From contig JAKMEW010000362.1 of NCBI GenBank assembly GCA_022425745.1, forward strand, positions 1 through 37,413: a stretch of 37,413 nucleotides of DNA, in the 5' to 3' direction. The position numbers and the translations under genes were made by a program. The stretch is from Rubripirellula sp. (lineage in GTDB: Bacteria; Planctomycetota; Planctomycetia; Pirellulales; Pirellulaceae). The notes under the pieces are model-generated. The model was not told the DNA's origin, searched no databases, and saw only the letters and a program-made list of their open reading frames with translations. Shown here in pieces: positions 15,895 through 23,764 of this stretch; position 1 is the stretch's first letter; every line of letters starts with the position of its first letter.

Positions 15895-18144
15895 ATGCGT
15901 CTTTTTGCAAACACGCAAGCTATTGTTGGCGCCCTCGTTTTTACTTTCTGTGTCAACGGTATTCACGCCGCCGATTGGCCTTACTGGCGAGGACCGAAAT
16001 TCGATGGATCGGCTACGGCTTCACAACTACCCGATGACTGGAACCCAGACGGTGGTGAAGGAAGCAACTTGTTATGGGTACGTGAGGATATCGGTGGCCC
16101 TTGTACTCCGATCGTGATGAATGGAAAGCTATACACCATTCAAAGGTCTGAATCGGGTACTGCAAGAGAGGGTGAGAAAGTCGTTTGCCTTGATGCAACA
16201 ACTGGAGAAACCCTTTGGGAAAACCGTTACAACGTATGGCTTTCTGATGTTCCGGCCGAAAGGGTCGGATGGAGTAGTGTTGTTGGCGACCCAGAAACTG
16301 GCAATGTTTACGCACTTGGTGCTTGCGATATTTTCAACTGCATCGATGGTGCTTCAGGTGAGACTTTGTGGAGTCGCCCGCTGCATGAACAGTTCGGCAT
16401 GCTGAGCACCTACGGGGGCAGAACAAATTTCCCAGTCATTCACGAAGATCTGGTCATCATTAGTGGAATCATTATTAACTGGGGTGATTCTGCAAAACCA
16501 AATCATCGACTTATCGGAATGGATAAACTCACGGGAGAAGTTCGTTGGTTTAGAGGTACGCGAGATCTTCCGTACGACACCACCTACTCTGCTCCCAGCT
16601 TGGTCACAATTGATGGCCAAAGACAACTTGTGATGGGAGCCGGTGACGGCGCGATCTGGGGATTTCAGCCAAGAACTGGAAAACCTCTCTGGCATTACGA
16701 TCTTTCACTGCGTGGTATCTTCGCGACGCCACTTGTGGTGGGTAACCGTGTCTACGCCAGTCACAGCGAAGAAAATGTTGCACCTTTCAATAACTTGATG
16801 GGTGCGGTTGTTGCAATCGAAGTATCTGGTCAAGGTGAACAAACCCAAGCAAAAGAATTGTGGAAGCAGATGGAAATCGTCTGCGGCTACAGTGAACCTA
16901 TCCTGATTAACGATCGCCTCTATGTGGTCGACGACCGTTGCAAGATGTGGATTTTTGATGCTTCGACAGGAGAAACAATTGTTGAACGAAAGGCGTTCGT
17001 TGGCAGTCGTCAGCGTTCTGCACTGCTTTACGCGGATGGCAAAATCTACGTCACTAGTGAAAATGGGCGTTGGGCTGTTGTAGCTCCGACAGAGGATGGA
17101 TTCGAGGTAATCAGTAAGGGCCGCATTCGGGATGGTGACTTTGCTGGATCACCGATTGTTGCCGATGGCAAGCTATATTTCCCAAGCACGACGGCGCTCT
17201 ATTGTGTTGCAACAGAGAATTCACAGCAAACCCCTGAAGTACTCGCAGAACTAATGGGGCAAGAAGAGTCCCTAGAAAGCAATGCTGAAATCACACAGCT
17301 TCAAGTATTCCCAGCCGAAGCCATCTTAAAGCCGGGCGAACAGTTGCAATTGAAAGTCAACGCGTACAACGCACTTGGCCAGAAAATTGCATTGAATAGT
17401 GATGTTACTTTTGAAGTCGCTGGAGCTGGATCCGTCTCGAATAATATATTCTCCGCTCCAGTTGATGCATCGCATACCGGATCTACGATAACCGCCAAAC
17501 TTGGCTCCGTCTCGGGATCGACTCGTGTTCGCATCGTCCCGGAATTGCCGTGGAAATTCACATTTGACGATCTCAAAGATCCACCACTTTCTTGGGTGGG
17601 AGCACGCTACCGACACGTGATTCGCGAAATTGACGGATCTCCCGCTCTCGTCAAAGTCAACACGATTCCAAAAGGGGCACGAAGCCGAGCCTGGATGGGA
17701 CCGAGTGATCTCAAGAACTACACAATCAGTGCCGACGTCAGGGGCTCTCGTATGAGCGACCAATTACCGGACATTGGACTAACCAGTCATGGTTATGTTC
17801 TTGACCTGATGGGCGAAAGCCAGCAGTTGCAATTGAGAACATGGTCGGCACAAAACCGACTTTCTCTGGGTAATGACGCTTCCACTATTGATTTTGAATG
17901 GAAAGAGAATACGTGGTATCGCATGAAGTTCCGCGTAGATATTCAAAGTGAGCCTCCCGCGGCAGTAGCAATTTTACGTGGCAAAATCTGGCCTCGCGAC
18001 GAAGCAGAACCAGAGGAGTGGACGATCACAGCCACCGATGAATCACCCAATCTTTCTGCGAGCCCTGGATTGTATGGAAACGCTAAGGTCGCAGAACTTT
18101 ATCTTGACAACATCGAGGTCACCGCCAACGTCGATGATCTTTAA
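15895..18144 (+). CDS. Secreted PQQ-like beta-propeller protein with Ig-like and LamG-like C-terminal domains
   Basis: The 749-residue protein starts with a signal peptide (ending GIHA, then ADWPYWRGP). Residues about 25-440 form a PQQ-like beta-propeller; its blades show the A-x-D-x-x-T-G-x-x-x-W pattern, for example CLDATTGETLWE, CIDGASGETLWS, MDKLTGEVRWF and FQPRTGKPLWH. A bacterial Ig-like domain follows (about 465-548; AEAILKPGEQLQLKVNAYNA), then a jelly-roll domain like LamG/DUF1080 (about 550-745; TWYRMKFRVDIQ, ELYLDNIEV). DWPxWRGP-type propellers are widespread in planctomycetes, and most have no proven enzymatic activity. The protein should be periplasmic or surface-exposed. A second propeller gene follows after 109 bases, so the two are likely co-expressed. 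Confidence 0.9.
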   Translation: MRLFANTQAIVGALVFTFCVNGIHAADWPYWRGPKFDGSATASQLPDDWNPDGGEGSNLLWVREDIGGPCTPIVMNGKLYTIQRSESGTAREGEKVVCLDATTGETLWENRYNVWLSDVPAERVGWSSVVGDPETGNVYALGACDIFNCIDGASGETLWSRPLHEQFGMLSTYGGRTNFPVIHEDLVIISGIIINWGDSAKPNHRLIGMDKLTGEVRWFRGTRDLPYDTTYSAPSLVTIDGQRQLVMGAGDGAIWGFQPRTGKPLWHYDLSLRGIFATPLVVGNRVYASHSEENVAPFNNLMGAVVAIEVSGQGEQTQAKELWKQMEIVCGYSEPILINDRLYVVDDRCKMWIFDASTGETIVERKAFVGSRQRSALLYADGKIYVTSENGRWAVVAPTEDGFEVISKGRIRDGDFAGSPIVADGKLYFPSTTALYCVATENSQQTPEVLAELMGQEESLESNAEITQLQVFPAEAILKPGEQLQLKVNAYNALGQKIALNSDVTFEVAGAGSVSNNIFSAPVDASHTGSTITAKLGSVSGSTRVRIVPELPWKFTFDDLKDPPLSWVGARYRHVIREIDGSPALVKVNTIPKGARSRAWMGPSDLKNYTISADVRGSRMSDQLPDIGLTSHGYVLDLMGESQQLQLRTWSAQNRLSLGNDASTIDFEWKENTWYRMKFRVDIQSEPPAAVAILRGKIWPRDEAEPEEWTITATDESPNLSASPGLYGNAKVAELYLDNIEVTANVDDL

Positions 18145-18253
18145 TTGATTCCCTCGTTTTCACTTACTGCCTTCGAAGCTCCTCCTTGATAACCAACCGA
18201 AGAGCTCAGAACGTCTAACCAAAATCCCCTCTCGTTCACCTACCATCTGAAAC

Positions 18254-20410
18254 ATGTTGAAAAAAGAACTCTCTGCTTGGTCGCTACTCTTCGGTGCAAC
18301 TCTTGCCGGTTGTTTTGCTGTTGTGGCCGCCAGTGGTTGCAAACCACCTGCACCAGAAAACGTCGATCTATCCACGGGCGAATACCAACCCGAAGTTTCT
18401 GAATCAAGCAATGTGACTGATGCAGCCAAGATCGTTGACAGTAATTTAACCTCGGGACCGAGTGATACCATTGAGACGCCCGTCGAAGCTGCTCAAGCAT
18501 CTGAGGAAACGCAGCCACCCGAGTACGCCACTCCAGAGGACGTGCTGTCTGCCGGAGGAGATTGGCCTCAGTGGGGCGGCACTCGCGAAAAAAACAACGT
18601 GCCGGGAGTTAAGGACGCCCCAACCGAGTGGAACATTGGAAAATTTGATCGTCGAACCGGTGAATGGGATAAATCAAAAGCCGCCAACATTAACTGGTAT
18701 GGCAACCTAGGTAGTCAAACCTACGGAAATCCCGTAGTCGCCAGCGGAACCGTCTATGTCGGCACGAATAATGGTGCCGGCCATTTAAAACGCTACCCAT
18801 CAGAGGTTGACCTCGGCTGCCTGCTCGCATTCGATGAGAAAACTGGTGACTTCCTTTGGCAGCACAGCAGTGAAAAGCTGATTACCGGTCGTGTACATGA
18901 CTGGCCACTTCAAGGTGTGTGTTGTGCGCCGTTGGTGGAAGGCAATCGTCTTTGGTTCGTGACGAACCGCGGAGAAGTCCGTTGTGTGGACACGGAAGGA
19001 TTCCATGACGGAGAGGATGATGGCCCAGTAACCGACGAAGTTGCGTTCGTTGCCGCATTCATGAATGCCGGTCCAGCCGCAGCAGCTCATGCTGCAACAC
19101 TTGCCGCTCTTGCTGAGGGGAAGTTATCCGATGAAGCGAGGGGCCTCTTGGAATCCGCAGGGGAACCGGTTAATGGTGATGTGACAATTGAAACGGTTAC
19201 CGAGGGAAAGGCTTGGAAATTGAGTGGTACCTTCAATGGAGTCGCTCGAATCATAACAGCACGACAACTTGGACCGAGGATTTCTTTTTTCAAGAACTTA
19301 GGTGTAAACGATAAGCAAGACGCTGATGTCATTTGGGTGTATGACATGATGGGTCCGGAGATGGGTATCAGCCAGCACAACATGTGCTCCTGTAGCGTCA
19401 CAAGTTACGGCGACCTGCTCTTTGTCAATACGGGCAACGGATTGGACGAATCCCATCTGAATCTACCTGCTCCGGCCGCACCAAGCTTTATCTGCATGAA
19501 CAAGAACACGGGAGAGGTCCTCTGGACAGACAGTTCGCCCGGCAAAAACATTCTGCACGGCCAGTGGTCCAGCCCGTCTATTGGAGTTTTCGAGGGCGTT
19601 CCACAAGCTCTATTTGCAGGCGGAGATGGCATCCTTTACAGCTTCAGAGCTGGCTCCGGTAAAGACGGAAAACCCGAACTACTTTGGCAATTTGACTGCA
19701 ACCCCAAAACTAGCAAATGGATTTTGGGGGGTGAAGGAACTCGTAATAACTTGATCGCCACTCCAGTAGCCTACAACGGCTTGGTTTACATCGCGGTGGG
19801 TCAGGATCCAGAACACGGAGAAGGTGAAGGCCACCTGTGGTGTATTGATCCGAATAAACGCGGTGACATTTCTCCTACGCTAGCAATGAAAATTGACGAG
19901 AACGGTGAGCGGGTGGCAATTCCTCATCGGCGCATTCAGGCAGTCGAGCCCGAAAACGGTGAAGTGGAAGTCGACAATCCGAATTCAGGAGTTGTTTGGC
20001 ACTACACCATGAACGACGGGAATGGCGATGGCGAGATCGACTTTGAAGAAGAAATGCACCGTTCAATCGGCACCTGTGCGATCAAAGATAACGTCCTGTA
20101 CGTTGCTGACTTCTCTGGCTTAGTTCATTGCCTCGATGCTCGTGGTTCAGACGACGGCAAAGCGATCGTTCATTTTACCTATGACATGCTTGCACAAAGC
20201 TGGGGTAGTCCACTGATCGCGAACGGACATGTGTATATCGGAGATGAGGACGGAGACGTGGCTATCTTTGAGTTTGGTACTGAGAACAACGAACCCATTG
20301 ATGAAATCAACATGGGCAGCAGTGTCTACAGCACTCCAGTTGCCGCCAACGACACGCTCTTTATCAGCACCAAGGATAAATTGTTTTCAATCAGCGAGAA
20401 GAAAGAATGA
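18254..20410 (+). CDS. PQQ-like beta-propeller lipoprotein
   Basis: The 718-residue protein opens with a lipoprotein signal; LAGC at residues 17-20 is a good lipobox, with a second Cys at 29. A low-complexity linker leads to the propeller, which begins GGDWPQWGGTREKNNVPG near residue 99. Blade motifs include LAFDEKTGDFLWQ, CMNKNTGEVLWTD and HCLDARGSDDGK, and the family motif ISQHNMCSCSV is present. Two unusual parts stand out: an Ala-rich helical insert near residues 261-350 between blades, and the loop DGNGDGEIDFEE at residues 588-599, which matches an EF-hand calcium loop. It is probably membrane-anchored and periplasmic. It forms a pair with the upstream propeller protein; their shared substrate or partner is unknown. 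Confidence 0.88.
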   Translation: MLKKELSAWSLLFGATLAGCFAVVAASGCKPPAPENVDLSTGEYQPEVSESSNVTDAAKIVDSNLTSGPSDTIETPVEAAQASEETQPPEYATPEDVLSAGGDWPQWGGTREKNNVPGVKDAPTEWNIGKFDRRTGEWDKSKAANINWYGNLGSQTYGNPVVASGTVYVGTNNGAGHLKRYPSEVDLGCLLAFDEKTGDFLWQHSSEKLITGRVHDWPLQGVCCAPLVEGNRLWFVTNRGEVRCVDTEGFHDGEDDGPVTDEVAFVAAFMNAGPAAAAHAATLAALAEGKLSDEARGLLESAGEPVNGDVTIETVTEGKAWKLSGTFNGVARIITARQLGPRISFFKNLGVNDKQDADVIWVYDMMGPEMGISQHNMCSCSVTSYGDLLFVNTGNGLDESHLNLPAPAAPSFICMNKNTGEVLWTDSSPGKNILHGQWSSPSIGVFEGVPQALFAGGDGILYSFRAGSGKDGKPELLWQFDCNPKTSKWILGGEGTRNNLIATPVAYNGLVYIAVGQDPEHGEGEGHLWCIDPNKRGDISPTLAMKIDENGERVAIPHRRIQAVEPENGEVEVDNPNSGVVWHYTMNDGNGDGEIDFEEEMHRSIGTCAIKDNVLYVADFSGLVHCLDARGSDDGKAIVHFTYDMLAQSWGSPLIANGHVYIGDEDGDVAIFEFGTENNEPIDEINMGSSVYSTPVAANDTLFISTKDKLFSISEKKE

Positions 20411-20477
20411 GGGCGAGTCATGCGTGACTCGATACCACTATTTTCTCCAGTTGGGAAAAGGGAAGCGAAACGTAGAG

Positions 20478-20852
20478 ATGTCGAAGGTACTACTCGATTG
20501 CGGCAATTGCCCGCCTGACTTCGAGAGCATGAAACGTTTGGCACAACAAGCGTTTCATGCTGAAGTGATCCAAACGAATGAACTTGATGATACCCTGTCG
20601 GTTCTTCGTGAAAGAAATGTAGATCTTGTGACGATTAATCGGAAATTAGATTGCGATTACAGTGACGGGATCAAAGTAGCAGAGGCCATTAAAGCGGATC
20701 CAGAACTGAGTCATGTCCCCGTAATGCTGATCACCAATTTTAAAGAGCACCAAGATGCTGCAGTTAAAATTGGTTGCGAGCGAGGCTTTGGCAAGCTTGA
20801 CATGGCAGCACCGTCGACAAGAGATTTGCTGCAGCCTTTTCTCGGTGATTAG
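20478..20852 (+). CDS. Atypical response-regulator receiver-like domain protein
   Basis: This 124-residue protein has the order of elements of a CheY-like receiver: strand 1 MSKVLLDC, strand 3 VDLVTINRKLD, the loop YSDGIKVAEAIKAD, strand 4 VPVMLITN with Thr86, and Lys106 in GFGKLD. At the place of the phosphorylated Asp there is Asn54, and the acidic pair of strand 1 is reduced to one Asp. It therefore probably cannot be phosphorylated in the normal way and may work as a protein-interaction module. There is no output domain. I chose ATG 20478; frame upstream of it overlaps the propeller gene and is not part of the protein. It lies 67 bases after the propeller gene and ahead of panD. Confidence 0.8.
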   Translation: MSKVLLDCGNCPPDFESMKRLAQQAFHAEVIQTNELDDTLSVLRERNVDLVTINRKLDCDYSDGIKVAEAIKADPELSHVPVMLITNFKEHQDAAVKIGCERGFGKLDMAAPSTRDLLQPFLGD

Positions 20853-20966
20853 TGAAGAAACTTTGGCAATAGTAAATCGGTGTGTTTTCAACCGACTATT
20901 TGAATCGTCCATCCAAGAAGAATTACTCAGAGAAGCACCGTTTCTTTGCACTGGCTTAGCCAATCG

Positions 20967-21395
20967 ATGAATACACCCCTTCGAAAAATGCTCGCTGCAA
21001 AAATCCATCGAGCGACGGTCACCGCGGCAGACGTCGACTACGAAGGTAGTGTTACCATTCCACCTGAGCTATTAGAAGCTTCCGGCATCATCCCATACGA
21101 ATCCGTCCACATTTGGAATACGACTCGCGGTACCAGACTCGAGACCTACGCAATCGCTGGGATTCCTGGTTCAAACGACATTTGTGCAAATGGGGCTGCA
21201 GCACACCTTGTACGACCTGGTGACAAAGTGATTCTGGCGGCTTTTACACTGGTGCCTCATGAGGGTGCGACAGTCCACAAACCAAAATTGATCTTTGTTG
21301 ATGATCAAAATCAAATCAAGCATCAAGGACCAGAAGTAGCTGGCCCCGCTCAACGTACTACCTTACCGGGCCATCACTTTCGTGCAGAACGCTAG
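20967..21395 (+). CDS. panD: Aspartate 1-decarboxylase precursor
   Basis: PanD makes beta-alanine from aspartate for pantothenate and coenzyme A. The zymogen cleaves itself at Gly-Ser to make a pyruvoyl group; here that site is Gly27-Ser28 in DYEGSVTI. Other family segments are [33 protein letters not shown] and KPKLIFVD. The protein has 142 residues, somewhat longer than usual, because of a C-terminal tail ending GHHFRAER. The start at 20967 lacks a good ribosome site; an internal ATG at 20988 is an alternative that would leave a start nearer to most homologues. The following transporter gene begins inside the last codons of panD, which points to coupled expression. Pantothenate supply also feeds the acyl carrier protein encoded downstream. 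Confidence 0.95.
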   Translation: MNTPLRKMLAAKIHRATVTAADVDYEGSVTIPPELLEASGIIPYESVHIWNTTRGTRLETYAIAGIPGSNDICANGAAAHLVRPGDKVILAAFTLVPHEGATVHKPKLIFVDDQNQIKHQGPEVAGPAQRTTLPGHHFRAER

Positions 21396-21921
21396 CGTCT
21401 TGATTCTTGCTGTGGTCATTGGCCTGCTGGCAGGTGGTCTTCTTGGGACCCAACCGAGCGTCAACGGCTACCTTGGCCGCCATGTGGCCCATCCACTCCA
21501 GGCTGCCTTGATTTCATTCGCAACCGGCACTGCGGCCCTTCTCGTTCTTTGCCTGATTACAAAGAATTTCCCCGTCATATTCCATGTCAAACCGTCTTCA
21601 CTACCGTGGTGGAGTTGGACGGGGGGAAGCATCGGAGTCATCCTAGTTACCACATCTCTGATTCTGGTTCCCAAAATTGGGTCACTACCTTGGTTTGCAG
21701 CAATCATGACGGGGCAGACGGTTGCGGCTCTTCTGTTGGATCATTTCGGACTACTTGGCAATCCTCGAACCGAAACTTCGCCGCTTCGCCTATTGGGAAC
21801 CTTTCTTCTCATCTCGGGCGTTTTAGCGATTGTTTATGCAAAAAAACTGGAAGAATCCGAGCAAGCACAGCCATCGACATCACTCTTCTCGGAGGAACCG
21901 GACGGAACCCCCAGAGAGTGA
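21382..21921 (+). CDS. DMT-superfamily membrane protein, YdcZ/DUF606 type
   Basis: The 179-residue product has about five hydrophobic segments and the DUF606 layout: an N-terminal segment followed by [14 protein letters not shown] and [13 protein letters not shown], then [28 protein letters not shown] and a last segment [18 protein letters not shown]. YdcZ-like proteins are small members of the drug/metabolite transporter group, often paired as heterodimers; no second copy is seen here. The best start is the GTG at 21382, which overlaps panD by 14 bases. A role linked to panD, for example moving aspartate, beta-alanine or pantothenate, is a guess from the overlap only. Confidence 0.8.
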   Translation: MQNASVLILAVVIGLLAGGLLGTQPSVNGYLGRHVAHPLQAALISFATGTAALLVLCLITKNFPVIFHVKPSSLPWWSWTGGSIGVILVTTSLILVPKIGSLPWFAAIMTGQTVAALLLDHFGLLGNPRTETSPLRLLGTFLLISGVLAIVYAKKLEESEQAQPSTSLFSEEPDGTPRE

Positions 21922-22153
21922 GAACTAGGTGGAGCTTGCAGATTTTCACCATTTTTAGGTGCTCAGTAGTAGTCCTGTGCGGATTGTTCACTCGCCAGAG
22001 AAAGACCGGAGCCTAAAAAACATAGGGAAACTGGCGAAACCGTGATGAACACCCGAATACCCAACTTGAGACAAATATTCCCGAGCTCTATTGTATTGGG
22101 TCTCAATTAGGCTCGGTGACGGGCACATTTGGCTATCCGAACAACACCGACTC

Positions 22154-22645
22154 ATGAAATACAGTCAACTCGACCGCATCACCTCCCTGAAACTGGGCAA
22201 GCAGATCACTGCTGAACGGACCTTGCGAACCGAGGAAGAATACCTAAAAGATCACTTTCCCCTTTTCCCCGTCATGCCGGGGGTAATGATGCTGGAGGCA
22301 CTACAGCAGGCTGCCGCTTGGCTTCTGCATGTAGGCGACGCATTTGAATACCCGGTCGTGCTGCTGCGTGAAGCAAAGGGAGTCAAATTTGGCGACTTCC
22401 TCGCCCCCGGCGAAACACTCGAAATTTCAGCGACTATTGTGAAAGACGACGGCCATCAAGCGACTGTTAAAGCCACTGCGTCGAAAAAGGGACGCGTTAC
22501 GGTTAGCGCGAGGTTGGTTATGGAACGGCATCGCAGCAACGATCCAGAATGGCTTGGAACAGATGAGCGAGTCACTTCGCTTACCAAAAAGCTGTTTCGC
22601 GACAAATTTGGGGAACCTGAAAGTATCCCATCGAGCGTGGCCTAA
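22154..22645 (+). CDS. 3-hydroxyacyl-ACP dehydratase, FabZ-type hot-dog protein
   Basis: FabZ removes water from 3-hydroxyacyl-ACP in chain elongation. This 163-residue hot-dog protein keeps the catalytic pair: His34 in KDHFPLFPVMPGV and Glu48 in MMLEALQQAAAW. Further core strands are YPVVLLREAKGVKFGDF and APGETLEISATIV. The start at 22154 gives the usual N-terminus (MKYSQLDRI); an in-frame TTG at 22091 would add 21 residues without homology. It opens a four-gene set (dehydratase, ACP, dehydratase paralogue, ketosynthase) with gaps of about 70 bases. Because no ketoreductase or malonyl transferase is present, the set must share these with the main fatty acid system. Confidence 0.88.
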   Translation: MKYSQLDRITSLKLGKQITAERTLRTEEEYLKDHFPLFPVMPGVMMLEALQQAAAWLLHVGDAFEYPVVLLREAKGVKFGDFLAPGETLEISATIVKDDGHQATVKATASKKGRVTVSARLVMERHRSNDPEWLGTDERVTSLTKKLFRDKFGEPESIPSSVA

Positions 22646-22718
22646 GAAACGCCTCAATCACCGCACACATTTTTAAACCCGTCCACTCCGAGACAACTCA
22701 ATTTAAGGACTCATAACT

Positions 22719-23105
22719 ATGTCGCTCTCACAAGATGAGATTTTTGAAAAGGTACAAGAAGCTCTCGTCGACGCTCTCGGTGTTGACGATGATGAAGTCA
22801 CCGAAGAGGCTACCTTAGTGGGTGACCTCGGTGCGGAATCGATTGACTTCCTCGACATTGTGTTCAAGCTCGAAAAGGCCTTCAGTATTCAAATTCCTCG
22901 GGATGAGCTTTCACCCGAAGATATCTTGACCGACAGTAATTTTGTTCAAGATGGCACGGTCACAAGCGAGGGAGTTGCTGAACTCAAAGCACGCATGCCA
23001 TGGGCTAATCTTGATGCATTTGCAGAAAATCCCCGCGTGCAAGATTTCGGTAATATTCTTACCGTTGGTGATCTTGTGCGTTACGTCATGAGTAAAACTG
23101 AGTAA
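22719..23105 (+). CDS. Acyl carrier protein with C-terminal extension
   Basis: The N-terminal 80 residues are a typical acyl carrier protein: KVQEALVDALGVDDDEVT, then the phosphopantetheine site DLGAESIDFLDI with Ser41, and FSIQIPRDEL. The protein has 128 residues, while ordinary ACPs have 75-85; the extra part (about 75-115, with GTVTSEGVAELKARMP and NPRVQDFG) lies between helix III and a last helix TVGDLVRYVMSK. The extension could fix the ACP to a dedicated partner. The ATG at 22719 has the weak site AAGGACTCATAACT upstream. It sits between two dehydratase-like genes and ahead of the ketosynthase, so it probably carries the chain for that set and not for general fatty acid synthesis. Confidence 0.92.
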   Translation: MSLSQDEIFEKVQEALVDALGVDDDEVTEEATLVGDLGAESIDFLDIVFKLEKAFSIQIPRDELSPEDILTDSNFVQDGTVTSEGVAELKARMPWANLDAFAENPRVQDFGNILTVGDLVRYVMSKTE

Positions 23106-23176
23106 GTTTTTCGGTCTGCTGCCGGGAAGCCGTTCAGCAAACATTCGTTTCCATCCGTTGTAAAAGCTCAAGTTAG

Positions 23177-23698
23177 ATGCGTTGGTTTTGGATCGATCGG
23201 TTCACTGAGTTTGTCAGTGGTCAATGCGCAAAAGGCCTCAAAAATGTCACCATGGATGAGGAAGTTGTTGACGGGTATTGGCCGGACTATCCAATCTTAC
23301 CATCGACACTCATCATCGAAGGCATGGCTCAACTGGGTGGAATTTTGGTTGCGGAGCACCATCAATTCGACAAACAGGTTGTGCTTGCGAAGGTGGCGAA
23401 AGCTAGCTTCCTTAGACCAGCGAGGAATGGTGACCAGTTGCGCTACACAGTGACGCTCGATAGCGTGCAAGATCTAGGTGCGACCGTGAATGCGGTCAGT
23501 TACTGCGATGGTGAGCTTCAAGCCGAAGTTGACCTCATGTTTGCGTTTTTAGAAGAAGGCCGTTTTACGGACGGGCCGCTTTTTGGACCCGGCGATCTGA
23601 AAACCATGCTTCGCATGATGAACTTTTTCTCGGTCGCTGTAGACTCTGACGGTAAAGCCGTGGGAGACTATCCAGCATTACGTGATGAGACTCAATGA
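23177..23698 (+). CDS. FabZ-like hot-dog protein lacking the catalytic histidine
   Basis: The 173-residue protein aligns with FabZ over its first 130 residues (MRWFWIDRFTEF, LPSTLIIEGMAQLGG, VVLAKVAKASFLRPARNGDQL). At the active site the usual HFPxxPxMPG is GYWPDYPILPS: Tyr34 replaces the catalytic His, at the same position as His34 of the first dehydratase in this set, and Ser replaces the Gly. Glu48 is kept. It has a C-terminal extension of about 40 residues. It may be inactive as a dehydratase, serving as a subunit or chain-length factor for the active paralogue, or have another reaction. The start at 23177 is well fixed by homology. It follows the ACP gene by 71 bases. Confidence 0.85.
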   Translation: MRWFWIDRFTEFVSGQCAKGLKNVTMDEEVVDGYWPDYPILPSTLIIEGMAQLGGILVAEHHQFDKQVVLAKVAKASFLRPARNGDQLRYTVTLDSVQDLGATVNAVSYCDGELQAEVDLMFAFLEEGRFTDGPLFGPGDLKTMLRMMNFFSVAVDSDGKAVGDYPALRDETQ

Positions 23699-23764
23699 TC
23701 CTGACTCATCTCCTCATCCGGGGAGATGAAAATACCACTTTCATCTACTTTCAAGAGAATCCCA

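Noticed and set aside
20229-20477. Upstream extension of the receiver-like protein
   Set aside because: It overlaps the end of the propeller gene in another frame; the receiver fold starts at ATG 20478.
21992-22037. Inverted repeat TCGCCAG/CTGGCGA in the gap before the first dehydratase gene
   Set aside because: Seven pairs with a 32-base loop and no T run are too weak to call a terminator or operator.
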